Below are positions 35,386 to 44,381 of a DNA stretch of 64,000 bases, in pieces; within the stretch, counting starts at the first letter, position 1; every line of letters begins with the position of its first letter. Source of the DNA: Streptomyces violaceusniger Tu 4113 (GTDB lineage: Bacteria; Actinomycetota; Actinomycetes; Streptomycetales; Streptomycetaceae); NCBI RefSeq assembly GCF_000147815.2, contig NC_015957.1, forward strand, positions 8,246,001 to 8,310,000. Reading direction: 5' to 3'. The notes under the pieces were generated by a model. It was given only the letters and a program-made list of their open reading frames with translations. It searched no databases and had not been told where the DNA came from. Both the position numbers and the translations under genes were made by a program.

Positions 35386-36653
35386 CAGTCCCCTCCCCTA
35401 CGCGGCTGCAGAGGAAGTCTCACCCGCACGCGGAAACCGCCCTCGGGCAGGGGTGCCGCCTCGCAGCTTCCGCGCAGCGCGGCCACCCGCTCGCGCATGC
35501 CCAGCAGGCCGTGTCCGCCGCCGCCGGTCTCCTCCCCGGGCGCCGGGGGCTCCCCCTCCGGTCCCTCGGGCCGCGTCCCGGCCCCGTCGTCCTCGACCGT
35601 GACCTCCAGGGCGCTCCCGGCAGCGCCGCCGACACGGACGATGCGGATCTCGGCCGTGGCCCCGGGCCCGGCGTGCTTGTGCACGTTGGTCAGCGCCTCC
35701 TGGACGACCCGGTAGGCGGTCAGATCCACCGAGCCCGGCAGCGGGCCCAGCGCCTCCGGCGGCTGCGCCCGGACCCGGACCCGCATCCCGGCCCGTACGA
35801 AGCCGTCCACGAGCTGGTCCAGGACGGCGAGGCCGGGTGCCGGTTCGGTGGGGGCGGCGGGGTCGCCGTACTGCCGCAGCAGGCCGACCGTGGCGCGCAG
35901 CTCCTCCAGCGCCGAGCGGCTCGCCTGCCGTACGTGGGCGAGCGCCTCCTTGGCCTGGTCCGGGCGGTTGTCCATGACGTGGGAGGCGACCCCGGCCTGG
36001 ACATTGACCAGCGCGATGTGATGGGCCACGACATCGTGCAGCTCACGGGCGATCCGCAGCCGCTCCTCGGCGACCCGGCGGCGCGCCTCCTCCTCACGGG
36101 TGCGCTCGGCGCGGACCGCCCGCTCCTCGATGGCGGCGATATACGCGCGCCGGCTGCGCACCGCGTCGCCGGTGGCCGCGGCCAGTCCGGCCCAGGCGAA
36201 CAGGCCCCAGTTCTCCTGCGAGTACCAGGGGTTGAGCGCGAAGAGCATCCCGGCCCCGGTGAGCAGCACGGCCGTGGCGGCGCCGAGCCGCCACGTGGTG
36301 GGGCGGTCGGTGCGGGTCGCGGCGGTGTAGAGCGCCACCACGACCCCGAACACGATCGAGGTGCGCGGCGGGCCCTCGTCGTTGGTGACGATCTCGACGA
36401 GGGTCAGGGCGACGGTGAAGGCGAGCACCCCGCGGGGCAGATCGCGGCGGAACACCAGCGAGGCGGCGGCAAGGACTGCCAGCAGGACGAAGAAGGGGCC
36501 CAGCGGCTGGTGGCGCATGCGCGGACCGGCCACCGCGCCGATCAGGATCAGCGCGAGGACCCCGATCGCCACCAGGGTGTCCAGGGCGCGGGGGTGGGCA
36601 CACAGCCAGCGGTGCGGACGGGCCAGACCCGGCCCGACGGCGAGGGGAGTCAC
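35385..36653 (-). CDS. Two-component sensor histidine kinase (HisKA_3 type)
   Basis: A 422-residue kinase. The GTG at 36653 gives MTPLAVGPGLARPHRWLCAH; the longer open frame upstream is Arg/Pro-rich and probably untranslated. Four to six membrane helices span residues about 28-160. The dimerisation/phosphorylation helix is LRIARELHDVVAHHIALVN with the phosphorylated His. The HATPase domain has VQEALTNVHKHAG (N box) and GGGGHGLLGMRERV (G box). A DesK/NarX-like sensor, probably reading a membrane signal because no extracellular domain is present. Cognate partner of the downstream response regulator. Confidence 0.93.
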   Translation of the reverse strand: MTPLAVGPGLARPHRWLCAHPRALDTLVAIGVLALILIGAVAGPRMRHQPLGPFFVLLAVLAAASLVFRRDLPRGVLAFTVALTLVEIVTNDEGPPRTSIVFGVVVALYTAATRTDRPTTWRLGAATAVLLTGAGMLFALNPWYSQENWGLFAWAGLAAATGDAVRSRRAYIAAIEERAVRAERTREEEARRRVAEERLRIARELHDVVAHHIALVNVQAGVASHVMDNRPDQAKEALAHVRQASRSALEELRATVGLLRQYGDPAAPTEPAPGLAVLDQLVDGFVRAGMRVRVRAQPPEALGPLPGSVDLTAYRVVQEALTNVHKHAGPGATAEIRIVRVGGAAGSALEVTVEDDGAGTRPEGPEGEPPAPGEETGGGGHGLLGMRERVAALRGSCEAAPLPEGGFRVRVRLPLQPRRGGD

Positions 36654-36766
36654 GGAATCCAACGGTAAGGGGCCACCGCGGGCCGCCCGGCTTGCTGGGC
36701 GGCCCGTACCCGGCCGGTGAAGGGAGGCACGACCTGTGCTGGAGTGTGGTCCGGGGGTCCGCCGCA

Positions 36767-37045
36767 CTAGCCCGGAATGAGGCCGTCGTCCTTGAGCATC
36801 GCCTTGACTTCCTCGAGGGTCGCCTCCGCCGCGGGGAGGATCAGCTCGGACGGCTGGAGCGCGTCGTCGGGCAGGGGCTCACCGGCCGAGCGCACCGCGT
36901 CCAGCAGCGCGCCCAGGGTCTTCCGGAAGCCCTCGTGATCGCCGCCCTCGATCTCGGCGAGCAGCTCGTCGTCCAGCCTGTTCAGTCCGGGCAGATGGCT
37001 TTCGGCCACCCGCACCTGGCCCTCCCCCATGATCCGTACGATCAT
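36767..37045 (-). CDS. PspA-associated protein PspAA
   Basis: A 92-residue acidic protein, MIVRIMGEGQVRVAESHLPGLNRLDD..., matching the PspAA family that accompanies PspA in actinobacteria. It lies 39 bp downstream of pspA on the same strand, presumably in one operon. The family has no enzymatic motif; it is thought to work with PspA in envelope stress. Start ATG at 37045. Confidence 0.85.
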   Translation of the reverse strand: MIVRIMGEGQVRVAESHLPGLNRLDDELLAEIEGGDHEGFRKTLGALLDAVRSAGEPLPDDALQPSELILPAAEATLEEVKAMLKDDGLIPG

Positions 37046-37084
37046 GACGACCTCCTTGGAGACCTCGCCCAGGCGGGACGCGGG

Positions 37085-37870
37085 CTACTGCTTGTCGAAC
37101 TTGTGCGAGGCCTGGGACTGCTGGCCCTCGTCCGTCTTGCCGCCCTCGATCGCCTGCTGCGGGCTGCCGCCGGCCAGCTCGGCCTTCATCCGCTGCAGCT
37201 CCAGCTCCACGTCCGTACCGCCGGAGATCCGGTCGAGCTCGGCCGCGATGTCGTCCTTGGCCATACCGGACTGGTCGTCCAGGGCGCCGGAGGCCAACAG
37301 CTCGTCGATCGCGCCCGCGCGGGCCTGCAACTGCGCCGTCTTGTCCTCGGCACGCTGGATCGCCATACCGACGTCGCCCATCTCCTCGGAGATGCCGGAG
37401 AACGCCTCGCCGATACGGGTCTGCGCCTGGGCCGCGGTGTAGGTGGCCTTGATGGTCTCCTTACGCGTGCGGAAGGCGTCGACCTTGGCCTGCAGCCGCT
37501 GGGCGGCCAGGGTCAGCTTCTCCTCCTCGCCCTGCAGCGTCTGGTGCTGGGTCTCCAGATCGGTGACCTGCTGCTGCAGCGAGGCGCGGCGGGAGAGCGC
37601 CTCGCGGGCCAGGTCCTCCCGGCCGAGCGCGAGCGCCTTGCGCCCCTGGTCCTCCAGCTTGGTGGACTGCCCCTGCAACTGGTTGAGCTGCAGCTCGAGA
37701 CGCTTGCGCGAGGTCGCCACGTCGGCAACGCCACGCCGCACCTTCTGGAGCAGCTCAAGCTGTTTCTGGTACGAGTAGTCAAGGGTCTCGCGCGGGTCCT
37801 CGGCCCGGTCCAGGGCCTTGTTGGCCTTCGCGCGGAAGATCATCCCCATACGCTTCATGACACCGCTCAT
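37085..37870 (-). CDS. pspA: Phage shock protein A / Vipp1-like (IM30) protein
   Basis: A 261-residue, almost wholly helical ESCRT-III-like protein. MSGVMKRMGMIFRAKANKALDRAEDPRETLDYSYQKQLEL is the typical N-terminal amphipathic helix and first coiled-coil. Long heptads follow (VADVATSRKRLELQLNQLQGQ..., TDLETQHQTLQGEEEKLTLA). It binds the inner membrane leaflet and stabilises it under stress. I chose the ATG at 37870; one at 37858 (MKRMGM) is also possible. The C-terminus is a Gln/Gly/Lys-rich tail. PspB/C are absent, as is normal for Streptomyces, and PspAA follows. Confidence 0.94.
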   Translation of the reverse strand: MSGVMKRMGMIFRAKANKALDRAEDPRETLDYSYQKQLELLQKVRRGVADVATSRKRLELQLNQLQGQSTKLEDQGRKALALGREDLAREALSRRASLQQQVTDLETQHQTLQGEEEKLTLAAQRLQAKVDAFRTRKETIKATYTAAQAQTRIGEAFSGISEEMGDVGMAIQRAEDKTAQLQARAGAIDELLASGALDDQSGMAKDDIAAELDRISGGTDVELELQRMKAELAGGSPQQAIEGGKTDEGQQSQASHKFDKQ

Positions 37871-38104
37871 GGGCCTCGCGCGCCCCCTTCTGACGGACGT
37901 GTGACTCCGGCACTCCAACAGACCCAGCCTACGGGGCCTGCTTCCATTACCGCACTGTTCGAGCCCGCTCGCGCTCCTCCTGCAGGACGATCAGACAGCC
38001 GGAGCCTCCGGCGCAAGGAGGAGTGTGTCCCCTGTGTCCCGATACGGCGGGACTCCGTTGCCTGATCGTTCCCCCTGAGGCTGGGGCGCGCACTCCGCAA
38101 CCCG

Positions 38105-38110
38105 TACCCT
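38105..38110 (+). promoter_or_regulatory. -10 box of a predicted leaderless promoter
   Basis: TACCCT is followed after seven bases by the GTG at 38118, with no ribosome site between; start of transcription and translation would coincide. Confidence 0.5.
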
Positions 38111-38117
38111 TGGCCCT

Positions 38118-38714
38118 GTGTTCCGAAGCCGTTCCAAGGATGAGCAGGCCGCAACCACCAAGGTGACCGCGGACCAGCCGCAGCAGACCCGTGACCCGCA
38201 GGCGCCGAAGGGCCGCCCCACTCCCAAGCGGAGCGAGGCCCAGACGCAGCGCCGCAGCCTGGCGAAGACGCCGGCCAACCGCAAGGACGCCTCCAAGCGT
38301 GCGCGCGAAGCCCGCCGCGCCGACCTGGCCAAGCAGCGCGAGGCGCTGGCCGGGGGCGACGAGCGGTATCTGCCGGCCCGCGACAAGGGTCCGGTGCGGC
38401 GCTTCGCCCGCGACTTCGTGGACTCGCGGTTCTCCGTCGCCGAGTACTTCCTGCCGCTCGCCGTGGTCATCCTGATCCTGAGCATGATCCAGGCCGGGGC
38501 CATGCAGAGCTATGTGCTGCTGCTGTGGATGGTGGTCATCGTCCTGATCGTGATCAACTCCATCTTCTTCGGCTTCCAGCTCAAGCGGCAGCTCCGCCAG
38601 CGCTTCCCCGACGAGAATCTGCGCGGCGCGGTGGCGTACGCCCTGATGCGCACCCTCCAGATGCGCCGACTGCGGCTGCCCAAGCCGCAGGTCAAGCGCG
38701 GAGAGCGGCCCTGA
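38118..38714 (+). CDS. DUF3043 membrane protein
   Basis: A 198-residue protein. The first about 85 residues are Lys/Arg/Gln-rich and hydrophilic (TKVTADQPQQTRDPQAPKGR...), then RFARDFVDSRFSVAEYFLP leads into two membrane helices (LAVVILILSMIQAGAM and VLLLWMVVIVLIVINSIFFGF), and a basic tail ends QVKRGERP. This is the DUF3043 layout, an actinobacterial family without known role. The GTG start (38118) is likely leaderless. The stop overlaps the proposed CTG start of the methyltransferase. Confidence 0.87.
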   Translation: MFRSRSKDEQAATTKVTADQPQQTRDPQAPKGRPTPKRSEAQTQRRSLAKTPANRKDASKRAREARRADLAKQREALAGGDERYLPARDKGPVRRFARDFVDSRFSVAEYFLPLAVVILILSMIQAGAMQSYVLLLWMVVIVLIVINSIFFGFQLKRQLRQRFPDENLRGAVAYALMRTLQMRRLRLPKPQVKRGERP

Positions 38715-39508
38715 GCGGCAGACCCTCCGGCTTCACCGGCGGGGCGCCCGGCTGGCTGAGCCACCTCGGGGGCCTGCGGAACACCGTCCGGCAGGCGCTG
38801 GTCGCCCGCCAGCTCGATGAGCAGATCACCGCCCGCTTCCCGGTGGGACAGCGGCTGCGGGTGCTCGACGTGGGCGTCGGCCAGGGCACCCAGGCCCTGC
38901 GGCTGGCCCGCGCGGGCCATGAGGTCACCGGGCTGGAGTCCGACCCCACCATGCTGCAGACGGCCCGCACCGCGCTCGCCGACGAGCCCGAGGGCATCCG
39001 AAGACGCGTACGGCTCCTCATGGGCGACGGCCGGGAGACCGGGGCACACTTCCTGCCGGGCGCCTTCGACGTGGTGCTGTGCCACGGGGTGCTGATGTAC
39101 CTGCCCGAACCGGATCCGCTGCTCGCCGGGCTGGCCCGGGTGCTGGCCCCCGGCGGTCTGCTCTCCCTGCTGGTGCGCAACGGTGACGCGCTGGCGATGC
39201 GGCCGGGGCTGGCCGGGGACTGGGACACGGCGCTGACCGCCTTCGACTCCCCCTCGTACACCAACCGGATCGGGCTGCCGGTGCGCGCCGACCGGCGTGA
39301 GGAGCTGACCGAGACCCTGACCGCGATCGGCGCGCCGCTGCGTGCCTGGTACGGCGTGCGGGTCTTCACCGACCTCGCCCCGGACGACGCCGAGCCGCCC
39401 GGCTCCCCGGAGTGGGAGCGGCTGCTGGCCGCCGAGGAGCGGGCCGGCCGCACGGATCCGTACCGCGCGGTGGCGGCGCTGCTGCATCTGTGCGGGGTAC
39501 GCGGCTGA
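38711..39508 (+). CDS. Class I SAM-dependent methyltransferase (apparent CTG start)
   Basis: A 265-residue Rossmann methyltransferase. Motif I is RVLDVGVGQGTQALRLARAG, motif II GLESDPTM, motif III LLMGDGRE and motif IV DVVLCHGVLMYLPEP, as in UbiE/CmoM-like enzymes. The substrate is not evident. No ATG, GTG or TTG gives a sensible N-terminus: the first in-frame GTG is inside the methyltransferase fold. CTG at 38711, which overlaps the DUF3043 stop (CTGA) and is preceded by GGAGAGCGG at 38699-38707, gives LSGRPSGFTGGAPGWLSHLGG and is the best candidate. Translational coupling to DUF3043 would make such a start feasible. Confidence 0.85.
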   Translation: MSGRPSGFTGGAPGWLSHLGGLRNTVRQALVARQLDEQITARFPVGQRLRVLDVGVGQGTQALRLARAGHEVTGLESDPTMLQTARTALADEPEGIRRRVRLLMGDGRETGAHFLPGAFDVVLCHGVLMYLPEPDPLLAGLARVLAPGGLLSLLVRNGDALAMRPGLAGDWDTALTAFDSPSYTNRIGLPVRADRREELTETLTAIGAPLRAWYGVRVFTDLAPDDAEPPGSPEWERLLAAEERAGRTDPYRAVAALLHLCGVRG

Positions 39509-39658
39509 TCCGGCGACGGGGTGGCGGTGTGTGCACCGCCACCCCGCGCGGGTCCTGCCCGGCGCGCCCGCCCGCACTTCGGCACGCCTGCCCTACTCGG
39601 TGCGTTTGCCTACTCTGCGCGTTGCCTACTCTGCGCGCTTGTCCGTCAGGCGCTTTGT

Positions 39659-39862
39659 CTACTCGCCGTGCAGGCTCATCGGGCCGTAGATCTTCGTACC
39701 GTCCTCGAAGAGCGTCACCTGCTCCGCGCCCCCTTCGAGGAGCGCCCGCCACTCCTCACCGATCCACGACTCCGCGTCCCCCTGGGTCGGGAACTCCTCC
39801 GGCTGCACCGCGGGCTTCGTCTCCGCCCCGTCGGACTTCTCGAACCGCCATGTCCACGCCAT
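39659..39862 (-). CDS. Small hypothetical protein (67 aa)
   Basis: Begins MAWTWRFEKSDGAETKPAVQ at the ATG at 39862 with GGAGGAGG ten bases or so upstream. The protein is acidic and Trp-rich near the N-terminus, with AESWIGEEWRALLEGGAEQVTLFEDG in the middle; it has no Cys and no membrane segment. I recognise it as a small conserved Streptomyces protein only. It is convergent with the methyltransferase and divergent from the cobU fusion. Confidence 0.75.
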   Translation of the reverse strand: MAWTWRFEKSDGAETKPAVQPEEFPTQGDAESWIGEEWRALLEGGAEQVTLFEDGTKIYGPMSLHGE

Positions 39863-40002
39863 TCCAGCCTCCTCCATCCCGCCGGCCCACAGGTGATACC
39901 CGCCGGTCCACAGGTGATGTCTGCCCGCAGCCTAGGTGACTGATCACTCCGTACGGGGTGGCCCCGCGCGACCCGTGGGATCGGACGCGAGACGATCGGG
40001 GC

Positions 40003-41202
40003 GTGGAACTCACTCTTCTGGGCACCGGAGCCCCCGACGGGCTGCCGCGCCACGGCTGTCCCTGCGCCTCCTGTGCCGCCGCCGTCGGCGAGGAGGCGGG
40101 GGCCGCCACCTCGCTGCTGATCGACGGCGCGCTGCTGATCGACCTGACCCCGGGGGTCGCGTTCGCCGCCGCGCGGGCCGGCCACTCGCTGGCCGGCGTC
40201 CGGCAGGTGCTGCTCTCCCATCCGCACGCGGGCCCGGCCGTCGAGTTCCCGGCCGGGCTGCCGGCGCCGGGGCGGGTGCCGGACGGCCGCACGCTGTCCC
40301 TGATCAGCGGCCACCGGGTGCGGGCGGTCGCGCTGGACTCCCCCGGTACCGGCTACGAGGTCACCGGCCCCGACGGCACCCGGCTGCTGTACCTCCCGCC
40401 GGGCGGCGCCGCCGCGGGCCTCCCCGACCCGGCCGAGCCGTACGACATGGTGCTGCTCGACGTCCTGGGCCGCCCCGACGCCCTGGCCGCCCTGCGCGCC
40501 TCGGGCGCCGTCGGCGCCACCACCGACGTCCTGGCCGTCCATCTCGACCACACCACCCCGCCCGGCCGGGAGCTGCACCGCCGTTTGGCCACGGCGGGCG
40601 CGCGGGCGGTGCCGGACGGGCGGACGCTGATCGTCGGCGAGTACTCCGCGGTACCGGATCTGCCGCGCCGCACGCTGGTGCTGGGCGGCGCCCGGTCCGG
40701 TAAGTCCCTGGAGGCGGAACGGCGGCTGGCCGCCTTCCCCGACGTCCTGTACGTCGCCACGGGCGGCACCCGCGAAGGCGACCCCGAATGGGCCGCCCGC
40801 GTCGCCGCCCACCGCGAGCGCCGCCCCGGCTCCTGGCGCACCGCCGAGACCTGCGATCTGAGACCGCTGCTCGCCGAGGACGGCCCACCGCTGCTCATCG
40901 ACTGCCTGGCGCTGTGGCTCACCGACGCGATGGACTCCGTGAACGCCTGGGACGACGAGAAGTGGGCGAACGGCGGCGAACGCGCCCTCCGCGAGCGGGT
41001 GTCCGCCCTCGTCGCCGGGGTCCGCGCCACCAGCCGTACGGTGGTCGCGGTGAGCAACGAGGTCGGCTCCGGCGTCGTCCCCGCGACCGCCTCCGGCCGC
41101 CGCTTCCGCGATGAACTGGGCCGGTTGAACGCGATGTTCGCCGAGGAGTGCGAGCAGGTGCTGCTGGTGGTGGCCGGGCAGGCGCTCCCCCTCCGGGGCT
41201 GA
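40003..41202 (+). CDS. cobU: Adenosylcobinamide kinase/guanylyltransferase with N-terminal MBL-like domain
   Basis: A 399-residue two-domain protein. Residues 1-about 210 resemble a metallo-beta-lactamase fold (ELTLLGTGAPDGLPRHGCPCASCAA, LLSHPHAGPAVEF, AVHLDHTTPPG), but the HxHxDH zinc motif is degraded to HPH. Residues about 222-399 are CobU: the P-loop GGARSGKSLEAERRL (about 228-235), YVATGGTREGDPEWAARVAAHRERRP with the guanylylated His, and NEVGSGVVPATASGRRFRDELG. CobU phosphorylates adenosylcobinamide and makes its GDP derivative for the lower cobalamin ligand. The GTG at 40003 is chosen as the MBL domain begins there. It lies with cobT and cobS in a cobalamin assembly neighbourhood. Confidence 0.93.
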   Translation: MELTLLGTGAPDGLPRHGCPCASCAAAVGEEAGAATSLLIDGALLIDLTPGVAFAAARAGHSLAGVRQVLLSHPHAGPAVEFPAGLPAPGRVPDGRTLSLISGHRVRAVALDSPGTGYEVTGPDGTRLLYLPPGGAAAGLPDPAEPYDMVLLDVLGRPDALAALRASGAVGATTDVLAVHLDHTTPPGRELHRRLATAGARAVPDGRTLIVGEYSAVPDLPRRTLVLGGARSGKSLEAERRLAAFPDVLYVATGGTREGDPEWAARVAAHRERRPGSWRTAETCDLRPLLAEDGPPLLIDCLALWLTDAMDSVNAWDDEKWANGGERALRERVSALVAGVRATSRTVVAVSNEVGSGVVPATASGRRFRDELGRLNAMFAEECEQVLLVVAGQALPLRG

Positions 41203-41244
41203 GCACGGGGAGCCGCCCGCCCGGATCCGGGGCCGCTGAGACCT

Positions 41245-41871
41245 CTACGGTGCCAGGAGCTGTCCCGCGGCGAGCGCCGCCGCCACCGCGCCTCCGGCCG
41301 CCACCGCCGAGGCGGCGAACAGCGGGATCCTCGGCACCCAGATGCGCAGCACCGCGGACCGGGAGGCCCGGTCCAGCAGCGCGTCACGCCCGCGCAACAC
41401 GATCAGGCCGACGCTCATGAGGGTGAGCGCCATGCCGGCTCCGAAGGCGGCCACCATCGCCAGGGCGATGCCGGTTCTGCCGGTGAGCAGCCCGGTGAGC
41501 AGGACCAGGAAGGCGGACGGTGACGGCAGCAGACCGCCGGAGGTGCCGAGCACGACCAGACCTCGCCAGGTGAGCAGCGAGGGGGCGTCGGGGATGTGGT
41601 GGCTGTGCCCGTGCCGTTGATCGTGGCGATGTGCGTGACCGTGATCGTGATGCGAGTGACCGTGGTGCGCGTGATCGTGGTGCGCGTGATCGTGGTGCGC
41701 GTGATCGTGGTGGTGTGGGTGATGGTGCCCGCGGTGACGCAGATGCCGCCACAGCAGGCTCACCCCCACCCCCGCCACGGCGAGCCCGCACCGGCCTTGC
41801 ATCCCATGGCGACCCGCCACTTGTCGTCCAGCGGGCTCTCCCCCGGCAGATAGCCGGACTTCGACTCCCAC
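41245..41871 (-). pseudogene. C-terminal fragment of a NicO-type nickel/cobalt transporter
   Basis: The frame gives a His-rich loop (HHHPHHHDHAHHDHAHHDHA...), where the unit HHDHA is encoded by a 15-bp repeat at about 41665-41715, then about four membrane segments (LTWRGLVVLGTSGGLLPSPS, AFLVLLTGLLTGRTGIAL...). These are the second half of NicO/RcnA transporters. The first half, with the ALTPGHGK-type metal motif, is missing. Homology starts near 41795; upstream the reading runs into the tail of a different gene. A cobalt supply role next to cobU/cobT would have made sense, but the gene appears non-functional. Confidence 0.75.
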
Positions 41872-44381
41872 ACCGGCTTCGAGGGATCGGCCGCGCCCGT
41901 GTCGTAGGCGCGGACGACACCGTCGCGTCCCGCGACATAGGCGATGTCGCCCCAGACGGCCGGGCTGGTGAGCGGGGCCGGCCCCGGCTCGCAGGCGCTG
42001 CTGCCGCCCAGCTTGGAATCCCAGGTCACCTCGCCCGTCTTCGGGTCGTGCCCGCGGGCTCCGGCGGCGGTGAAGGTCACCAGCTCAGCCGGGCCCGACG
42101 CGGGGTCGGTGAGCACGGGCGAGGAGTGGCTGTCGATGCCGCCCCCGGTGTCCTTCACCCAGAGCTGCTTGCAGCTCGCCAGGTCCATGGCGATGACCGT
42201 GTTGCTCGACGAGGAGTGCAGATAGGCGGTGTTGGAGCCGGGCTCGCGCACCGCCGTGCTGTGGGACTGCCCCCAGGAGGCCGCGGCGCCGAAGCCGCCG
42301 GGCAGCGGGGTGCCGGTCTTCGCGTCACGGCAGCGGATCGTGTCCCAGTCCTGGTAGACGGCCACGTCGCGGTCCTGTCCGGTGAGCGCGAAGACACTGA
42401 CCGGTCCGCCGGCGCGGCCGTAGCGGCGCACCGTGTCGCCGTGCTTCTCCTCGCGGTCGATCGACATCCGGCCGACGCCGGTGGTCAGATACACCCGTCC
42501 GTCGTGCAGCGTCGGCACCGATTCGGCGTCGCCGTCCAGGTAGGTGCGCCAGATCTCCCGCCCGGAGGCGATGTCGTAGGCGAGCATCATGCTGTACGGC
42601 GAGTCGAAGGCGCGGGACGAGACGATCAGCTTGCCGTCCGCGACCACCGAGCCGTTCAGGTTGAACTGCTCGCCGGTGTGCCGGGCCCACTTCAGGTCGA
42701 GCTGGGCGCCCGGCTCGTCGGGGGCTCGCGGACCGCCCGGCCTCGTCGCCGCCCTGCCGCGGCCAGTTGTGCCCGGCCTCCGGCTGGGGGAGCCCGGAAT
42801 CCGGTGCGACCTTGAAGGTGCTCTTCAGCGCGGGAAGCGCGGGGAACGCCTTGCCCCGGGTGTCGTCCACCTTCGTCTCGGCGGTGTAGGTGCCGGGCCG
42901 CAGCCCGTTCAGCGTGCCGCTCGCCCGGGTCCACGCCCCGCGTGCGTCGGGGCAGGGTTCGGGCTTGCCGCCCGGCGGGGTGTAGCAGTTCTCGATGCCG
43001 GGTTTGGCGGCTCCGTCTGCGAAGCGCAAGCCCGTGCGCCGCACCACATGTCCGCGACTGTCCCGTACGGTCAGCGAGGCCCGGCCGGGGGCGCGGCCGT
43101 CGTCCTCGGCGTACACCTCGACGGGGACTCCGGCGGTCGAGCCGTGCACGCTGCCCTGCGCGGGGCTGACCAGCGCGCTGTCGTCGTCGATGTCGAACTG
43201 CCGGTGGATACCGGTCACCTGGCCGGTGTCCTCGTTGCGGCCGGTGTGCGGATCATCCGTGATGCCGCTGAAGTCGAGCACCTTGTAGTCGGGGTGGGCG
43301 CCGTCGATTCCGTAGGTGCCCTGGTTGTTGATCTCGACGGAGCGCTTGAACGCGCCACGGCGGTATTCCGCCTGCTGGTTGTGGCCCGCGGCGACCATCC
43401 GCACGTCGTACTTGGCCAGCTCGTCGATGGTCGGCTGCATGCCCGCGCCGGGGCCCCACTGGGTGAACAGCGAGCGATGCGCGAAGACGAGCACCTGCTT
43501 GCCGACCGCGTGCTGGGCCAGGTCCCTGCGCAGCCAGTCCAACTGCGGCTTCAGCCCGCTCGCGTCATAGTTGTCCTCGAGGACGACGACGTGGCGGCCG
43601 TTGCGGTCGAAGCTGTACCACTCGGGAGCCATGTTGCGGCGGTAGTACTCCATGCTGCCGGCGTAGCCCTGCGAGGTGGCCGTGCCGCCGAAGTCGTGGT
43701 TGCCCATGACCGGGTAGAAGGCGTGGCCGAGCCGCCCCTGCTCCAACCCCTTGCTGAAGAGGTCGTACGCGCCCTGCCTGCGCGGCTCATCCCGTAGTCG
43801 GTGACCGTCAGGTCGCCGGTCGCGATCTGCATCGTGGCACCGTCGACCTCGGACATCGCCTGGACCTGCCCGGTCCATTGGGGCAGTGTCGTACCCGCCG
43901 CGCCGTCGGTGACGTTGCTGATCTCGGGGTCGGAGTTCATGACCCAGGTCTCGGTCGGATCGGCGGCGTGGCGGTCCGGCACCAGCGCGAAGTCGACGCC
44001 GCTGCCGCCGGTCTCGGGGACCTTGTGGAAGAACTCGGGGATGTAGTCCTTGCGCAGCACCGGCGTATAGCCGTCGGGCGAGACGATGCTGACGATGTCG
44101 GTCTCACGCCGGTTCGGATCGATGGTGAGGGAGTACGCACCGTCCGCGCCGGTCGTGGTCCACACGGCGCCGTCGGTGACGTCGACGCCGGCCATGGCCC
44201 GCTCCCCCTTGTCCCGCTTGCCGTTGCCGTTGCCGTCCTTGAAGACGGTGCCCTCGACGGTCGCGGTGTCCGGCGCCGGGTCGTCGGCGAGGGCGGCCTG
44301 GGGCACGAGGAAGGACAGCGCGACCGCGCTCGCGGCGGCGATCCGCCACCGGCGGCCGGTGCGCAGCAACCGCCGCGACAC
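41760..44381 (-). pseudogene. Frameshifted metallophosphoesterase with PQQ-type beta-propeller
   Basis: Three overlapping frames together encode one exported protein. 44381-43793: GTG start, signal peptide (WRIAAASAVALSFLVPQAALA), a SdrD-like domain (TVEGTVFKDGNGNGKRDKGE) and the phosphoesterase beginning, as far as GDLTVTDYG. 43790-42725: continuation with YPVMGNHDFGG (GNHD), VFAHRSLFTQWG and VAAGHNQQAEY, then calcineurin C-terminal domains. 42720-41760: PQQ-like propeller blades (ASGREIWRTYLDGDAESVP, ASCKQLWVKDTGG). One base seems lost at the GGG near 43791-43793 and one gained in the C5 run (minus strand) at 42720-42724. The propeller is cut off at GAGSPWRG. Sequencing error is possible for each indel but not for the truncation. 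Confidence 0.75.

Noticed and set aside
36653..36767. Longer N-terminus for the histidine kinase
   Set aside because: The added residues are a Pro/Arg/Ser shadow and contain no membrane segment; GTG at 36653 gives the family-like start.
39509..39658. Repeats CTACTCTGCGCG near 39609-39650 as a regulatory site
   Set aside because: Two or three short imperfect copies in a convergent gap, not linked to any promoter.
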